From the NCBI RefSeq assembly GCF_009720385.1, contig NZ_WARX01000006.1, forward strand, positions 372,001 to 436,000: DNA of 64,000 nt, given 5' to 3'. Position 1 is the stretch's first letter. Every line of letters starts with the position of its first letter. A program made the translations under genes and the position numbers. Under the pieces are notes generated by a model. The model worked only from the letters and a program-made list of their open reading frames with translations, was not told where the DNA came from and did no database searches. This DNA comes from Catellatospora vulcania (GTDB lineage: Bacteria; Actinomycetota; Actinomycetes; Mycobacteriales; Micromonosporaceae). This document shows, piece after piece, positions 41,155 through 49,718 of the stretch.

Positions 41155-41273
41155 GGGTGTCGACCCGGCTGTCCCTCCGGCGGGTGGAGCCGGTCGGGCA
41201 GCGTTGTCCTCTGTTCGGTCATAACGGACGCCAAGCCGCATTCAAGGCTCGGATGCTGACCTAATCTCGCGGC

Positions 41274-41624
41274 ATGGACCGTGGCCCCACCAGCCCAGAC
41301 CAAGCCCGCCAGGTGCTCGCGCGCTATGCCGCCGTCGTCGGCGACGCCGGCCGTGCCGCCGCCGCAGCCGACCCGGGCGTGCTCGCCATCCTCGACCAGG
41401 CGACGGCGAGCGTCGGCGACGCGCTCGACCCGCAGCGGCAACCGCCCCTGATCGAGCTCGCGAGCTACGCCGACGGGCTGACCGACAAGGCGACCGCGCT
41501 GGGCTGGAACCTGCCCGACGTCACCACGCTGGACTGGCGGCGCGCCGACCAGATCACCTGGCGGCTGGTCGCGGTGTGCGACATCGCCGCGGCGATGCTG
41601 GGCAGGGACGTGACCGCGGGCTGA
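41274..41624 (+). CDS. small hypothetical protein
   Basis: 116 residues, soluble and mostly helical, no family recognised. Notable segments: SPDQARQVLARYAAVVGDAGRAAAAADPGVLAILDQATASV and a Trp-containing C-terminal half (GWNLPDVTTLDWRRADQITWRLVAVCDIAAAML). No ribosome site is evident before ATG 41274, but codon use looks like that of real genes and the frame is clean. It lies alone between the MscS-like and PhoX-like genes. Confidence 0.65.
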   Translation: MDRGPTSPDQARQVLARYAAVVGDAGRAAAAADPGVLAILDQATASVGDALDPQRQPPLIELASYADGLTDKATALGWNLPDVTTLDWRRADQITWRLVAVCDIAAAMLGRDVTAG

Positions 41625-41652
41625 GCAGGGGGAATGCGGCGAAGTAGGCAAC

Positions 41653-41674
41653 GTTTGCCTGCTGTTCGCCTGAT
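41653..41674 (+). promoter_or_regulatory. PHO-box-like direct repeat
   Basis: Two 11-base units in tandem, GTTTGCCTGCT and GTTCGCCTGAT, matching the GTTCACC-type units bound by PhoP in actinomycetes. It is 86 bp before the PhoX-type phosphatase start. Confidence 0.6.
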
Positions 41675-41759
41675 CTTGGCGCGGTGCGCGCGGGCCGTTC
41701 TCGGATGCGGACTTGCATGTCGGAGGTAGACATGAAGGCCCATCGAAAGGCAGCTATCC

Positions 41760-43166
41760 GTGCACACCCCTCTGTCCCGCCGCAACCTGCTGCGCGCCGG
41801 CACCCTCGGCGGCCTCGGCATCGCGTTCGCCGGCAGCATCCAGGCGGTCGCCGGTCCCGCGTACGCCCACCCGACGGTCCCCGGCTACGGCCCGCTCGTG
41901 CCGGACCCGGCCGGCATCCTGTCCCTGCCGGAGGGCTTCTCCTACCGGATCGTCGCCGAGGCCGGCAAGACCCTGCTGTCGACCGGCGAGGCGACGCCGA
42001 GCGACCCCGACGGCACCGCCTGCTTCGGCACCCGCCGCGGCTTCACCCTGGTCAACAACCACGAGATCGGCGGCGACGAGCCCTACCGGGTGCCCGCCCG
42101 TCCCGGCTTCACCTTCGACCCCGGCGCGGGCGGCGGCACGACCAACATCGAGGTCGACCACCACGGCAACCGGGTCCGCCAGTACGTCAGCCTGGCCGGC
42201 ACGCACAACAACTGCGCCGGCGGCATCACCCCCTGGGGCACGTGGCTGACCTGCGAGGAGACCGAGCAGCGTAAGGGCGGCGCGTTCCTGCAGGACCACG
42301 GCTGGGTGTTCGAGGTCGACCCGTTCGACCAGGAGGCCAACCTGGACCCGGTGCCGCTGAAGTTCCTCGGCCGGTACTCCCACGAGGCCGTCGCCGTCGA
42401 CCCGAAGACCGACGAGATCTACCTGACCGAGGACGCGAGCGGTCCCAACGGGCTCTACTTCCGCTGGGTCCCGCCGAAGGGCTTCAAGGGCCGTGACGGC
42501 GCCCTGCGCAAGCTCGCGCTCAGCGAGGGCGGCGACACCGCGGGCCGCCTGCAGGCGCTCAAGGCGTCCCTGGACGGCCTGCACATCACCGATCTGTCCG
42601 CGGCCACCGAGCCCGGCACCAAGTACAAGGTGAGCTGGGTGGACGTGCCGGACCGGCTGGCCGCCACGGTCTCGGTGCGCAAGCAGTTCACCAACGACCA
42701 GGTCACCCGCGCCCGCAAGCTCGAAGGCCAGTGGTACGGCGACGGCGGCGTGTACTTCGTCTCCAGCTACGCCCGGATCACCGACGGCAGCGTGCACGAG
42801 CACGACGGCCAGGTCTGGTTCTACGACCCCAAGCGCGAGACGATCGAACTCAAGACCATCTTCGGGCTGAACCCGGACCCGAAGGAGGAGGGCCACTTCG
42901 ACGGCCCGGACAACATCACCGTCTCGCCGTACGGCGGCATCATCCTCGCCGAGGACGGCGAAGGCCTGTCGCACCTGATCGGCGTCAGCGACAAGGGCGT
43001 CACCTACCCGCTGGCCCGCAACGAGATCAGCGAAAGCGAGTTCACCGGCCCGACGTTCAGCCAGGACGGCCGGATCCTGTTCGCCGGCATCCAGGCCGAC
43101 GGCCTGGTCGTCGCGATCACCGGTCCGTGGGGCCGCCGGGGCCACGACCACGGTCACGGCCACTGA
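41760..43166 (+). CDS. PhoX-family (DUF839) secreted phosphatase
   Basis: Extracellular calcium-dependent alkaline phosphatase type of 468 residues for phosphate scavenging. Tat signal TPLSRRNLLRAGTLGGLGIAFAG, then PhoX/DUF839 landmarks: GTRRGFTLVNNHEIGGDEPYR, NNCAGGITPWGTWLTCEETE, LGRYSHEAVAVDPKTDEIYLTED and FDGPDNITVSPYGGIILAEDGEG. The product ends in a His-rich tail (RGHDHGHGH) that could bind metal. GTG 41760 is used because the Tat signal starts there. A PHO-box-like repeat upstream suggests PhoP control under phosphate limitation. Confidence 0.88.
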   Translation: MHTPLSRRNLLRAGTLGGLGIAFAGSIQAVAGPAYAHPTVPGYGPLVPDPAGILSLPEGFSYRIVAEAGKTLLSTGEATPSDPDGTACFGTRRGFTLVNNHEIGGDEPYRVPARPGFTFDPGAGGGTTNIEVDHHGNRVRQYVSLAGTHNNCAGGITPWGTWLTCEETEQRKGGAFLQDHGWVFEVDPFDQEANLDPVPLKFLGRYSHEAVAVDPKTDEIYLTEDASGPNGLYFRWVPPKGFKGRDGALRKLALSEGGDTAGRLQALKASLDGLHITDLSAATEPGTKYKVSWVDVPDRLAATVSVRKQFTNDQVTRARKLEGQWYGDGGVYFVSSYARITDGSVHEHDGQVWFYDPKRETIELKTIFGLNPDPKEEGHFDGPDNITVSPYGGIILAEDGEGLSHLIGVSDKGVTYPLARNEISESEFTGPTFSQDGRILFAGIQADGLVVAITGPWGRRGHDHGHGH

Positions 43167-43186
43167 CCTTCTCGCGTCCCAGTGCC

Positions 43187-43221
43187 GCGCCCGCTCCGGA
43201 ATGTGCCACCGGAGCGGGCGC
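43187..43221 (+). terminator. hairpin terminator after the PhoX-family gene
   Basis: Perfect 13-bp stem (43187-43199 with 43209-43221), 9-base loop. The in-frame ATG 43201 of the next gene falls in this loop, which argues against that start. Confidence 0.75.
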
Positions 43222-43269
43222 TCCCGTAACCTGCTTGCTCGGGCCGACGCGTCCTGGTTGCCTGCTCCG

Positions 43270-44250
43270 GTGATCTTCGAAACCGCCTGGCGGCACAGCC
43301 TGCACCAACGCGCCTTCCTGAGCCGGTCCGCGGTGGGCAGCGGGCGGGTGGTCGTGCACGAGCGCCGCAGTCGGCTCGTCGGGCTCGACGTGCGCGACGG
43401 CGGCGTGCGCTGGGATGTGCCACTCGGGCTGTGGCCGTACGCGCTGACCGTCACCGCCGGGTGGTGCCTGGCCATCCCGCAGTGGCTGCCCTGGCTGTCC
43501 TGCCACGAGGCGGTCGCGGGCGAGCGGCTGTGGCGCGCCGAACTGCCCCGGTTCACGGGGCATCTCGCGGTGGCCGGGTCGGTCGCGGTGGTCGGCGGCT
43601 GGCGCGGATACACCCCGCAGGCCGGGTACGACCTGGCAGACGGCTCGCTGCTGTGGCGCACCGACGGCCCGGTGGCGATCGAGCGGCCCCACGCCTTCGA
43701 CGACCGGGTACTGGTGGCCGATCAGGACACCGGCCTGATCCGGGCGCTGGACCCGCGAACCGGCACGGACCTGGCGACCTGGCGGCTGCCGGAGCCGGTG
43801 TTGAAGGTCGACTCGGGTCCGGTGTTCCTGCGGCTGGACGCCGAGCGGGTGCTGGTGCGGGCCGCGTCCGGGTCGTTGTGGGAGCTGCGTCCCGGCAGCG
43901 GCGCGCTGCGACGGCTGCCGGGGGTTCCCGACCAGGTCCGGTCGGTGACGGTGACGGGCGGCCTGATCTGGTGCAACACCGGTGACCGGCAGGTGGTCGT
44001 CCTGGAGCCGGGCGAGGCGGTGCCGTGGGCACGGGTGAAGCAGTACGGCTGGGCCGCCGGGGTCGCCGCCGTCGCCTCGGGCTTCGTGATCGCCTCTGAG
44101 CTGGGCGGGCTCACCCTCGTGAACCCCGCGGGCGAGGAGGTGGGCCACGCCACGGTGGACAAGCGGATCGGCGGGCTGCATGGGGTCGACCGGGATCGGG
44201 TGCTGGTTCGCGGCAAGAGCGAGCTGCTGGCGGTGGACCTGCGTCCGTGA
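43270..44250 (+). CDS. PQQ-type beta-propeller protein
   Basis: 326 residues with repeated propeller-blade patterns, no signal peptide. Examples: GSGRVVVHERRSRLVGLDVRDGGVRWDVPL, GYDLADGSLLWRTDG, LIRALDPRTGTDLATWRLPEPV and GSLWELRPGSGALRRLPG. These are the strand-turn-W repeats of PQQ-like/outer-membrane-assembly-type domains. No enzyme residues are identifiable; probably a scaffold or ligand-binding propeller. GTG 43270 is preferred to ATG 43201, which lies in the upstream terminator. The stop overlaps a GTG that could start the following epimerase. Confidence 0.72.
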   Translation: MIFETAWRHSLHQRAFLSRSAVGSGRVVVHERRSRLVGLDVRDGGVRWDVPLGLWPYALTVTAGWCLAIPQWLPWLSCHEAVAGERLWRAELPRFTGHLAVAGSVAVVGGWRGYTPQAGYDLADGSLLWRTDGPVAIERPHAFDDRVLVADQDTGLIRALDPRTGTDLATWRLPEPVLKVDSGPVFLRLDAERVLVRAASGSLWELRPGSGALRRLPGVPDQVRSVTVTGGLIWCNTGDRQVVVLEPGEAVPWARVKQYGWAAGVAAVASGFVIASELGGLTLVNPAGEEVGHATVDKRIGGLHGVDRDRVLVRGKSELLAVDLRP

Positions 44251-44291
44251 CGGGATACGTTGTCAGCGGATCTTCGGGAGAGGTGTGGACG

Positions 44292-45137
44292 ATGACGCTG
44301 GTGGCAGTGACGGGCGGTAGCGGCAAGCTGGGCCGGGCGGTGGTGCGCGACCTGCTCGACTACGGGTACGACGTGGTGAATCTGGACGTGGCGCCGCCGC
44401 GGGAGCAGCTGTGCCCGTACACCCGGATCGATTTCACCGACTACGGCCAGGCGGTGGAGGCGTTCAGCGCGATCGACAGCCGGTACGCGAAGGTGGATGC
44501 GGTGGTGCACCTCGCGGCGATCCCGGGGCCGGGGGTGACCGGCAACGCGGCCACGTTCGCCAACAACATCACGGTCAGCTACAACGTGTTCGCGGCCGCG
44601 CGGGCGGCGGGCATCCGCAACGTGGTGTGGGCGTCCAGTGAGACGGTGCTCGGGCTGCCGTTCGACACCCCGCCGCCGTACCTGCCGGTGGACGAGGAGT
44701 ACGCGGGGCGGCCGGAGACGGCGTACTCCCTGGCCAAGCACCTCGACGAGCAGATGGCGGCGCAGTTCTGCCGGTGGGACCCGCAGCTGAAGATGATCGG
44801 CCTGCGCTTCTCCAACGTGATGGAACCCGGCGACTACCCGAACTTCGCCTCGTGGCAGGACGAGCCGCGGGCGCGGATGTGGAACCTGTGGTCGTACATC
44901 GACTGCCGGGACGGCGCGCAGGCGGTGCGGCGGGCGCTGGAGTACCCGCAGCCGGGCCTGGAGGTGTTCATCATCGCCAACGCCGACACGGTCATGCGCC
45001 GCGAGACCGTGGACCTGGCTGCCGAGGTCTTCCCCGACCTGCCCTGGCAGCGCCCGGTGTCCGGCAACGAGACCCTGCTCTCCATCGACAAGGCCCGCCG
45101 CGTCCTCGGCTTCGAACCGGTCCACGGCTGGCGCTGA
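44292..45137 (+). CDS. NAD-dependent epimerase/dehydratase (extended SDR)
   Basis: 281-residue Rossmann enzyme acting on a sugar or nucleotide-sugar. Glycine motif VAVTGGSGKLGRAVVRDLL at the N-terminus, cofactor Asp in VVNLDVAPP, the active-site Tyr/Lys in ETAYSLAKHLDEQM, and SSETVLG upstream of it. The C-terminal half (YIDCRDGAQAVRRALE) matches the family. ATG 44292 gives the standard N-terminus; GTG 44247, which overlaps the preceding stop, would add 15 residues. Substrate unknown. It converges on the polysaccharide-lyase gene. Confidence 0.85.
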   Translation: MTLVAVTGGSGKLGRAVVRDLLDYGYDVVNLDVAPPREQLCPYTRIDFTDYGQAVEAFSAIDSRYAKVDAVVHLAAIPGPGVTGNAATFANNITVSYNVFAAARAAGIRNVVWASSETVLGLPFDTPPPYLPVDEEYAGRPETAYSLAKHLDEQMAAQFCRWDPQLKMIGLRFSNVMEPGDYPNFASWQDEPRARMWNLWSYIDCRDGAQAVRRALEYPQPGLEVFIIANADTVMRRETVDLAAEVFPDLPWQRPVSGNETLLSIDKARRVLGFEPVHGWR

Positions 45138-45192
45138 CCTGCTGTGCCGGTCGCCCGCTCCGTCGCGGCGGGGCGGGCCACCCGGCCGTGTG

Positions 45193-46899
45193 CTACAGGG
45201 TGGTCTCGCCGGTGAGGCCGAAGAAGTCGTGCCACTTCGCGCCGCCGAGGAATCCGGTGCCGGTGGACAGGCCGACGTACACGTCGTTGGTCGTGCCCTT
45301 GGTGAACACGATGATGTCGTCCTTGCCGTCGCCGTTCACGTCACCCAGGTACGGGAACTCCCCGGCGGTGCAGAAGAAGTCGTTCCACTTCACCGTGGTG
45401 CCGACGAAGGCGCTGCCGTTGGAGACGGCGGCGTACACGTCGGCGTTGGCGTCGCAGGTGAACGTGACGATGTCGGCCTTGCCGTCGCCGTTGACGTCGC
45501 CGAGCCGGGGCTGCTCGGCGCCCACCGCGAACAGGTCGTGCCAGAGCGCGCCGCCGGCGAAACCGGAACCGGTGGACAGGCCGACGTACACGTCGGCGTT
45601 CGTGCCCTGGGTGAACACCACGATGTCGTCCCGGCTGTCGCCGTTGACGTCGGCCACCCCGGGATACTCCCCGGCCACCGCGAAGAACTCGTTCCACTTG
45701 GCGGCCGGTCCGAACCCGGCGCCGGTGGACAGGGCCACGTACACGTCGGCGGCGGTGTCGTGGGTGAAGCTGACGATGTCGTCGCGGCCGTCGCCGTTCA
45801 CGTCGCCGACGGCCGGGACCTGCGCGCCCGGGGAGAAGCCGTCGTGCCACTTCGCGCCCGTGGCGAAACCGGTGCCGGTGGACAGGCCGACGTACACGTC
45901 GTCGGTCGTGCCCTTGGCGAACGTGACGACGTCGTCCCTGCCGTCGCCGTTGAAGTCGCCGGTGGACTGCTGCTCGCCGTCGACGCCGAAGTAGTCGTTC
46001 CACTTGACCGCGGTGCCCGCGAACGCGGTGCCGGTGGAGGTGGCGGCGTAGACGTCGTTGGTGGCGCCCCTGGTGAAGGTGAGCACGTCGGCCCTGCCGT
46101 CGCCGTTGACGTCGGTCGACGAACCCGCGTGGTATTCCGTGCCGGGCACCGGGGGCGGGGGAGTGCTGCCGGGTGTACCGATGATCAGGCTCTTCATGAA
46201 CCGCTCACCGGCCTGGCTGATGCCGGTGCTGCGGTAGAGGCCGGTCTTGAGGTAGCTGGACTGCCCGGAGTAGAGCGTGCCCGCGCCGCGCGGGTGCTGG
46301 CCCGACACCGTCTGCACGCCGTTGTGCCAGGCGTCCATGACCGCCACGCTCGTGCTGGTGGAGAACTTGATGCGCACCGTGATGGTGGTGGCCCGGCCGG
46401 CGATCGCATCGCCGATGTCGTAGTGCCAGGCCCCGTTGTTGCCGTCCAGGTAGTACTTCCCGTGCCCGATCTTGATCTCGACCGGCGGCGACCCGGTCGA
46501 CGCGTTCTTGAACTGCATGACGACCTGCCAGTCGCTGGTCGCGGTCGGGAAGCCGGTGGGCAGGTAGTCGGTGAACCGCACGATCAGCGTCTGGCCCTCG
46601 GTGATGTTCTGCGCCGCCGTGGGCTGCGACTCGTTGCGCTGCTGGCCCCCGGCCAGGTAGAAGCGCGCGGCCATGCCCTGCCCGTCGGGCGACGGCCGCA
46701 CCGTCGGCCGGGCCACCGCGCCCTGCGGCTGGTCGTTCCACGGGGTGCTGAGCCAGCCGGCCCACCCGTTGCTGAAGTCGGTCGACCAGACGACGTTCAT
46801 GCCGGGTTCGGCCGCGGTGGCGCCGACCGCCGGGGCGAGGGCCGTGCCGCTCAGCGCTAGCGCGACGGCGACCAGGCCACAGCTCAGATGCCTGCTCAT
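45193..46899 (-). CDS. secreted polysaccharide-lyase-like protein with six FG-GAP repeats
   Basis: 568 residues, exported by a Sec signal (RHLSCGLVAVALALSGTALAPAVGA). Residues about 35-245 resemble the heparin-lyase-I-like Polysacc_lyase domain: VVMQFKNASTGSPPVEIKIGHGKYYLD, TTITVRIKFSTSTSVAVMDAWHNG and SSYLKTGLYRSTGI. Residues 260-568 hold six FG-GAP/VCBS repeats, each with a calcium-binding DVNGDGRDD-type loop and a WNDFF/WHDFF turn, which should fold as a propeller for adhesion or sugar binding. Catalytic competence cannot be judged from motifs. The gene is downstream of and co-oriented with the chitinase gene. Confidence 0.82.
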   Translation of the reverse strand: MSRHLSCGLVAVALALSGTALAPAVGATAAEPGMNVVWSTDFSNGWAGWLSTPWNDQPQGAVARPTVRPSPDGQGMAARFYLAGGQQRNESQPTAAQNITEGQTLIVRFTDYLPTGFPTATSDWQVVMQFKNASTGSPPVEIKIGHGKYYLDGNNGAWHYDIGDAIAGRATTITVRIKFSTSTSVAVMDAWHNGVQTVSGQHPRGAGTLYSGQSSYLKTGLYRSTGISQAGERFMKSLIIGTPGSTPPPPVPGTEYHAGSSTDVNGDGRADVLTFTRGATNDVYAATSTGTAFAGTAVKWNDYFGVDGEQQSTGDFNGDGRDDVVTFAKGTTDDVYVGLSTGTGFATGAKWHDGFSPGAQVPAVGDVNGDGRDDIVSFTHDTAADVYVALSTGAGFGPAAKWNEFFAVAGEYPGVADVNGDSRDDIVVFTQGTNADVYVGLSTGSGFAGGALWHDLFAVGAEQPRLGDVNGDGKADIVTFTCDANADVYAAVSNGSAFVGTTVKWNDFFCTAGEFPYLGDVNGDGKDDIIVFTKGTTNDVYVGLSTGTGFLGGAKWHDFFGLTGETTL

Positions 46900-46987
46900 G
46901 CGCGACCTTCCGTCCTGTGTTCGGCGAAAACCTCCCGCCAGTCAACCATCGACGAAACTAAATGACAATGCGGACTCCGCACACGAA

Positions 46988-47016
46988 CGGGCCCGCACCA
47001 TCCCGGTGCGGGCCCG
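46988..47016. terminator. hairpin terminator downstream of the chitinase gene
   Basis: Perfect 12-bp stem (46988-46999 with 47005-47016), 5-base loop, between the chitinase stop and the FG-GAP gene start on the minus strand. Confidence 0.7.
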
Positions 47017-47029
47017 CTGCGCGTTCAGT

Positions 47030-47092
47030 GGTCGATCATGAAGTTGTGGCGGGGACACGCCGGTGAACCGTGCCATAAGTTCATGATCGACC
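47030..47092. repeat. dispersed palindromic element, family B copy 1
   Basis: 21-base arms (47030-47050, starting GGTCGATCATGAAGTT, with 47072-47092) with two mismatches. The inner GACACGCC and the right arm CCGTGCCATA-GTTCATGATC recur at 57066-57131. It lies directly at the 3' end of the chitinase gene. Confidence 0.75.
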
Positions 47093-47094
47093 GG

Positions 47095-48495
47095 CTAGGG
47101 GAGGGTCCAGATCTGGTTGCCGGAGGCGGCGCAGGTCCAGATCTGGAGGCGGGTGCCGTCGGCGGTGCCCAGGTCCTTGGCGTCGAGGCACTTGGCGGAC
47201 TGGGGGTTGCGGAGGTTGCCGTTGGACTGGGGCTGCCAGACCTGGGCTCCGGAGCCGTTGCAGTCCCAGAGCTGGATCAGGGCGCCGTTGGCGGTGGAGC
47301 CGCTGGTGATGTCCAGGCACTTGCCCAGCGCGCGGATGGTGCCGTCGGTGCCGACGGTCCAGTTCTGCGCGGTGGTGCCGTTGCAGGTGTAGAGCTGGAT
47401 CGCGGTGCCGTTGGCGCTGCTGGCGGCGGCGACGTCGACGCACTTGCCGGACGCCTGGCCGACGATCCGGCCGGTGCGGCCGCCCGGGGGCGGCGACGAC
47501 GGCGGGGTGGTGCCGCCGATCGCGACCTCGTAGATGGCACTGACCAGCGACGTAGCGCCCGTGGTGTCCTGGGACAGCTCCCAGTTCATCATGCCGCCGG
47601 CGTTGGCCTTGGCCCACGCGGTCTTGCTGCGGATGGTCGGCAGGCCGTTGTAGCACTGCTGCACGCCGCTGACCGTGGTGCAGTCGCGGTTGGCGTTGGC
47701 CGGGTCGATCGCGACGAGCTGGCTGTACGTGTAGTACGTCGGGCGGCTGTAGAACGGCACGCCCAGCACGGCCTTGCTCGCGGGCAGGCCGCGGCCCTTC
47801 CAGAAGTTGACCGCGTTGATCGACCAGTTGTAGTTGGCGTGCGGGCTGCCGCCGTCGTACGCCATGATGTTGAGCCAGTCGACGTAGCCGAACACGGCCG
47901 GCTGCACGCCGCCGGCGGTGCCGCCCTCGGACACGACCGCGGCGGTGAGCAGCTTGCCCTGGTTGTGCAGGGCGGTGCTGAGCTGGCCCATCAGCGCGGT
48001 GTAGTTGTTGCCCGAGGTGCCGGGGTCCGGGTACTCCCAGTCGATGTCGACGCCGTCGAGACCGTACTGGTTGACGAGGTTCATCATGTTGTTGACGAAC
48101 GCGGTGCGCGCGGTGGCGTTGCCCGCCAGGGACTCGAACGCCGAGTCGTTGCCGTCGTTCCAGCCGCCGACGGCGATGGAGACCTTCACGTTGTTGGCGT
48201 GGGCCAGCGAGACCAGCGAGGACAGCTTGGACGGATTGTCCAGGCCCTGCAGGCTGCCGTTGGCGTTGGGCAGGATGAACGCGTAGTTGATGTGCGTCAG
48301 CTTGCCGTACTGGATGGAGTTGACGCTGCCGGCCCACGAGGGCATGTAGCCCACGCTCTTGAAGCCGTTGGGCAGCACGACCGCCTGGGCCGTCGTGGCC
48401 GGGGCCAGCGCGACGGCGGCGCCGACGGCCGCGGCGGCCAGGGCGAGCCCGGCGGCGGCCCAGCGGCCGCGGCGGGCCTTGGGGGTGTCGGACAT
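47095..48495 (-). CDS. secreted GH18 chitinase with C-terminal ricin-type lectin domain
   Basis: Exported endochitinase of 466 residues. Signal peptide (RRGRWAAAGLALAAAAVGAAVALAPATTAQA), GH18 barrel with the catalytic signature GLDGVDIDWEYPDP and the substrate motif VDWLNIMAYDGG, a Pro-rich linker, then a CBM13/ricin beta-trefoil (three repeats: GKCVDVAAASSANG, GKCLDITSGSTANG, AKCLDAKDLGTADG, each followed by a QxW). AAGGGAT precedes ATG 48495; the longer frame to 48612 is discarded. A palindromic AGTTTAGT-type sequence lies about 180 bp upstream and could be an operator. Confidence 0.93.
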   Translation of the reverse strand: MSDTPKARRGRWAAAGLALAAAAVGAAVALAPATTAQAVVLPNGFKSVGYMPSWAGSVNSIQYGKLTHINYAFILPNANGSLQGLDNPSKLSSLVSLAHANNVKVSIAVGGWNDGNDSAFESLAGNATARTAFVNNMMNLVNQYGLDGVDIDWEYPDPGTSGNNYTALMGQLSTALHNQGKLLTAAVVSEGGTAGGVQPAVFGYVDWLNIMAYDGGSPHANYNWSINAVNFWKGRGLPASKAVLGVPFYSRPTYYTYSQLVAIDPANANRDCTTVSGVQQCYNGLPTIRSKTAWAKANAGGMMNWELSQDTTGATSLVSAIYEVAIGGTTPPSSPPPGGRTGRIVGQASGKCVDVAAASSANGTAIQLYTCNGTTAQNWTVGTDGTIRALGKCLDITSGSTANGALIQLWDCNGSGAQVWQPQSNGNLRNPQSAKCLDAKDLGTADGTRLQIWTCAASGNQIWTLP

Positions 48496-48675
48496 GGGGA
48501 TCCCTTCGGTGTCCGGTGCCGGGGCGGGTTGTCGCCACGGCACATCGACTGACCGGGCAGGCGGTGCGCCCCTCCCCGGTGCGGCCTGGGGGCAGGCGGC
48601 GGCCGGGGGCACGCGACGATCCGGTCGGGTGCGGTTTCGGACGAGGAAGCGGCTCGCCCCGAGTGGTGCGGATGG

Positions 48676-48693
48676 AGTTTAGTAAACTTAACT
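48676..48693. promoter_or_regulatory. AT-rich imperfect palindrome upstream of the chitinase gene
   Basis: AGTTTAGTAAACTTAACT pairs at 14 of 18 positions and stands out in otherwise GC-rich sequence. It lies between the divergent chitinase and STM4015-like genes; the binding protein is unknown. Confidence 0.45.
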
Positions 48694-48794
48694 ATCTAAT
48701 GCAATGAATGACTGCCGAGTGCTCGGCGACAGCGTCGGTGGCGGGTGTTAATCTCCGTCGTCCCAGACCCGATGCGGCCCGGCGGAGGCAGCCC

Positions 48795-49718
48795 ATGACG
48801 ATCGGCTCCCACATCACGGTGTTCGCCGGCCGGCCCGTCGCGGAATACCCCGCTGACCTGGGCAAGGCCTCCCGATCCGGCACCGCCTGGCGCCTGGAGG
48901 ACCCGGACTACGACAACACCGGCGAGTTCCTGGTGCGGCTGGAGGCGCTGGCCGCGGAGGACTGGGCGGGCCAGGTCGGCGCGCTGGTCATCGGCAACTG
49001 GGGCGGCGCGTACGACAGCGCCCCGCCGATCGGCCGCATCGCCGCCGTGCTGCCGCGGTTCACCGGGCTGAAGGCGCTGTTCCTCGGCGAGATGACGTTC
49101 GACGAGTGCGAGATCTCCTGGATCCAGCAGGCCGACATCACTGCGCTGCTGGAGGCGCTGCCGGCGCTGGAGGTGCTGACCGTGCGCGGCGCGACGGGCC
49201 TGGGCCTCAAGCCGTTGCGGCACACCGCGCTGCGCGAGCTGACCATCGAGTCCGGCGGCCTGCCCGCCGACGTGGTGCGCGCCGTCGGCGAGTGCGACCT
49301 GCCCGCGCTGACCCACCTGGAGCTGTGGCTCGGCACCGACAACTACGGCGGCGACGCGACCGTCGAGGACCTCGCGCCGATCCTGGCCGGCACCCGGCTG
49401 CCCGCGCTGACCTCGCTCGCCCTGCGCGACGCCGAGATCGCCGACCTGGTCGCGGTGGCCCTGGCCGGTGCGCCGGTCGTCGCCCGGCTGCGGGAGCTGG
49501 ACCTGTCGCTGGGCATGCTCGGCGACGAGGGCGCAGCCGCGCTGCTGGCCGGCCAGCCGCTCACCCACCTGCGCAAGCTGGACCTGCACCACCACTTCAT
49601 CGGCGCGGCGGTGCTCGAACGGCTGACCGGCGAACTCGGCGCGGCCGGCGTGGAGCTCGACGTCTCCGGGGCCGACGAGCGCGACTGGGACGAGCGCTAC
49701 ATCGCGGTCTCCGAGTAG
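48795..49718 (+). CDS. STM4015-family leucine-rich-repeat protein
   Basis: 307 residues. After an N-terminal segment with the conserved VFAGRPVAEYPADL, the protein is a run of LRR-like strand-loop units: LKALFLGEMTFDECEISWI, LPALEVLTVRGATGLGL, LRELTIESGGLPADVV, LTHLELWLGTDNYGG, LTSLALRDAEIADL, LRELDLSLGMLGDEG and LRKLDLHHHFIGA. A binding or scaffold role is likely. GGAGG at 48784-48788 precedes ATG 48795. The gene abuts the STM4014-like gene with no gap, opening the conserved but uncharacterised STM4015-4011 set. Confidence 0.88.
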   Translation: MTIGSHITVFAGRPVAEYPADLGKASRSGTAWRLEDPDYDNTGEFLVRLEALAAEDWAGQVGALVIGNWGGAYDSAPPIGRIAAVLPRFTGLKALFLGEMTFDECEISWIQQADITALLEALPALEVLTVRGATGLGLKPLRHTALRELTIESGGLPADVVRAVGECDLPALTHLELWLGTDNYGGDATVEDLAPILAGTRLPALTSLALRDAEIADLVAVALAGAPVVARLRELDLSLGMLGDEGAAALLAGQPLTHLRKLDLHHHFIGAAVLERLTGELGAAGVELDVSGADERDWDERYIAVSE

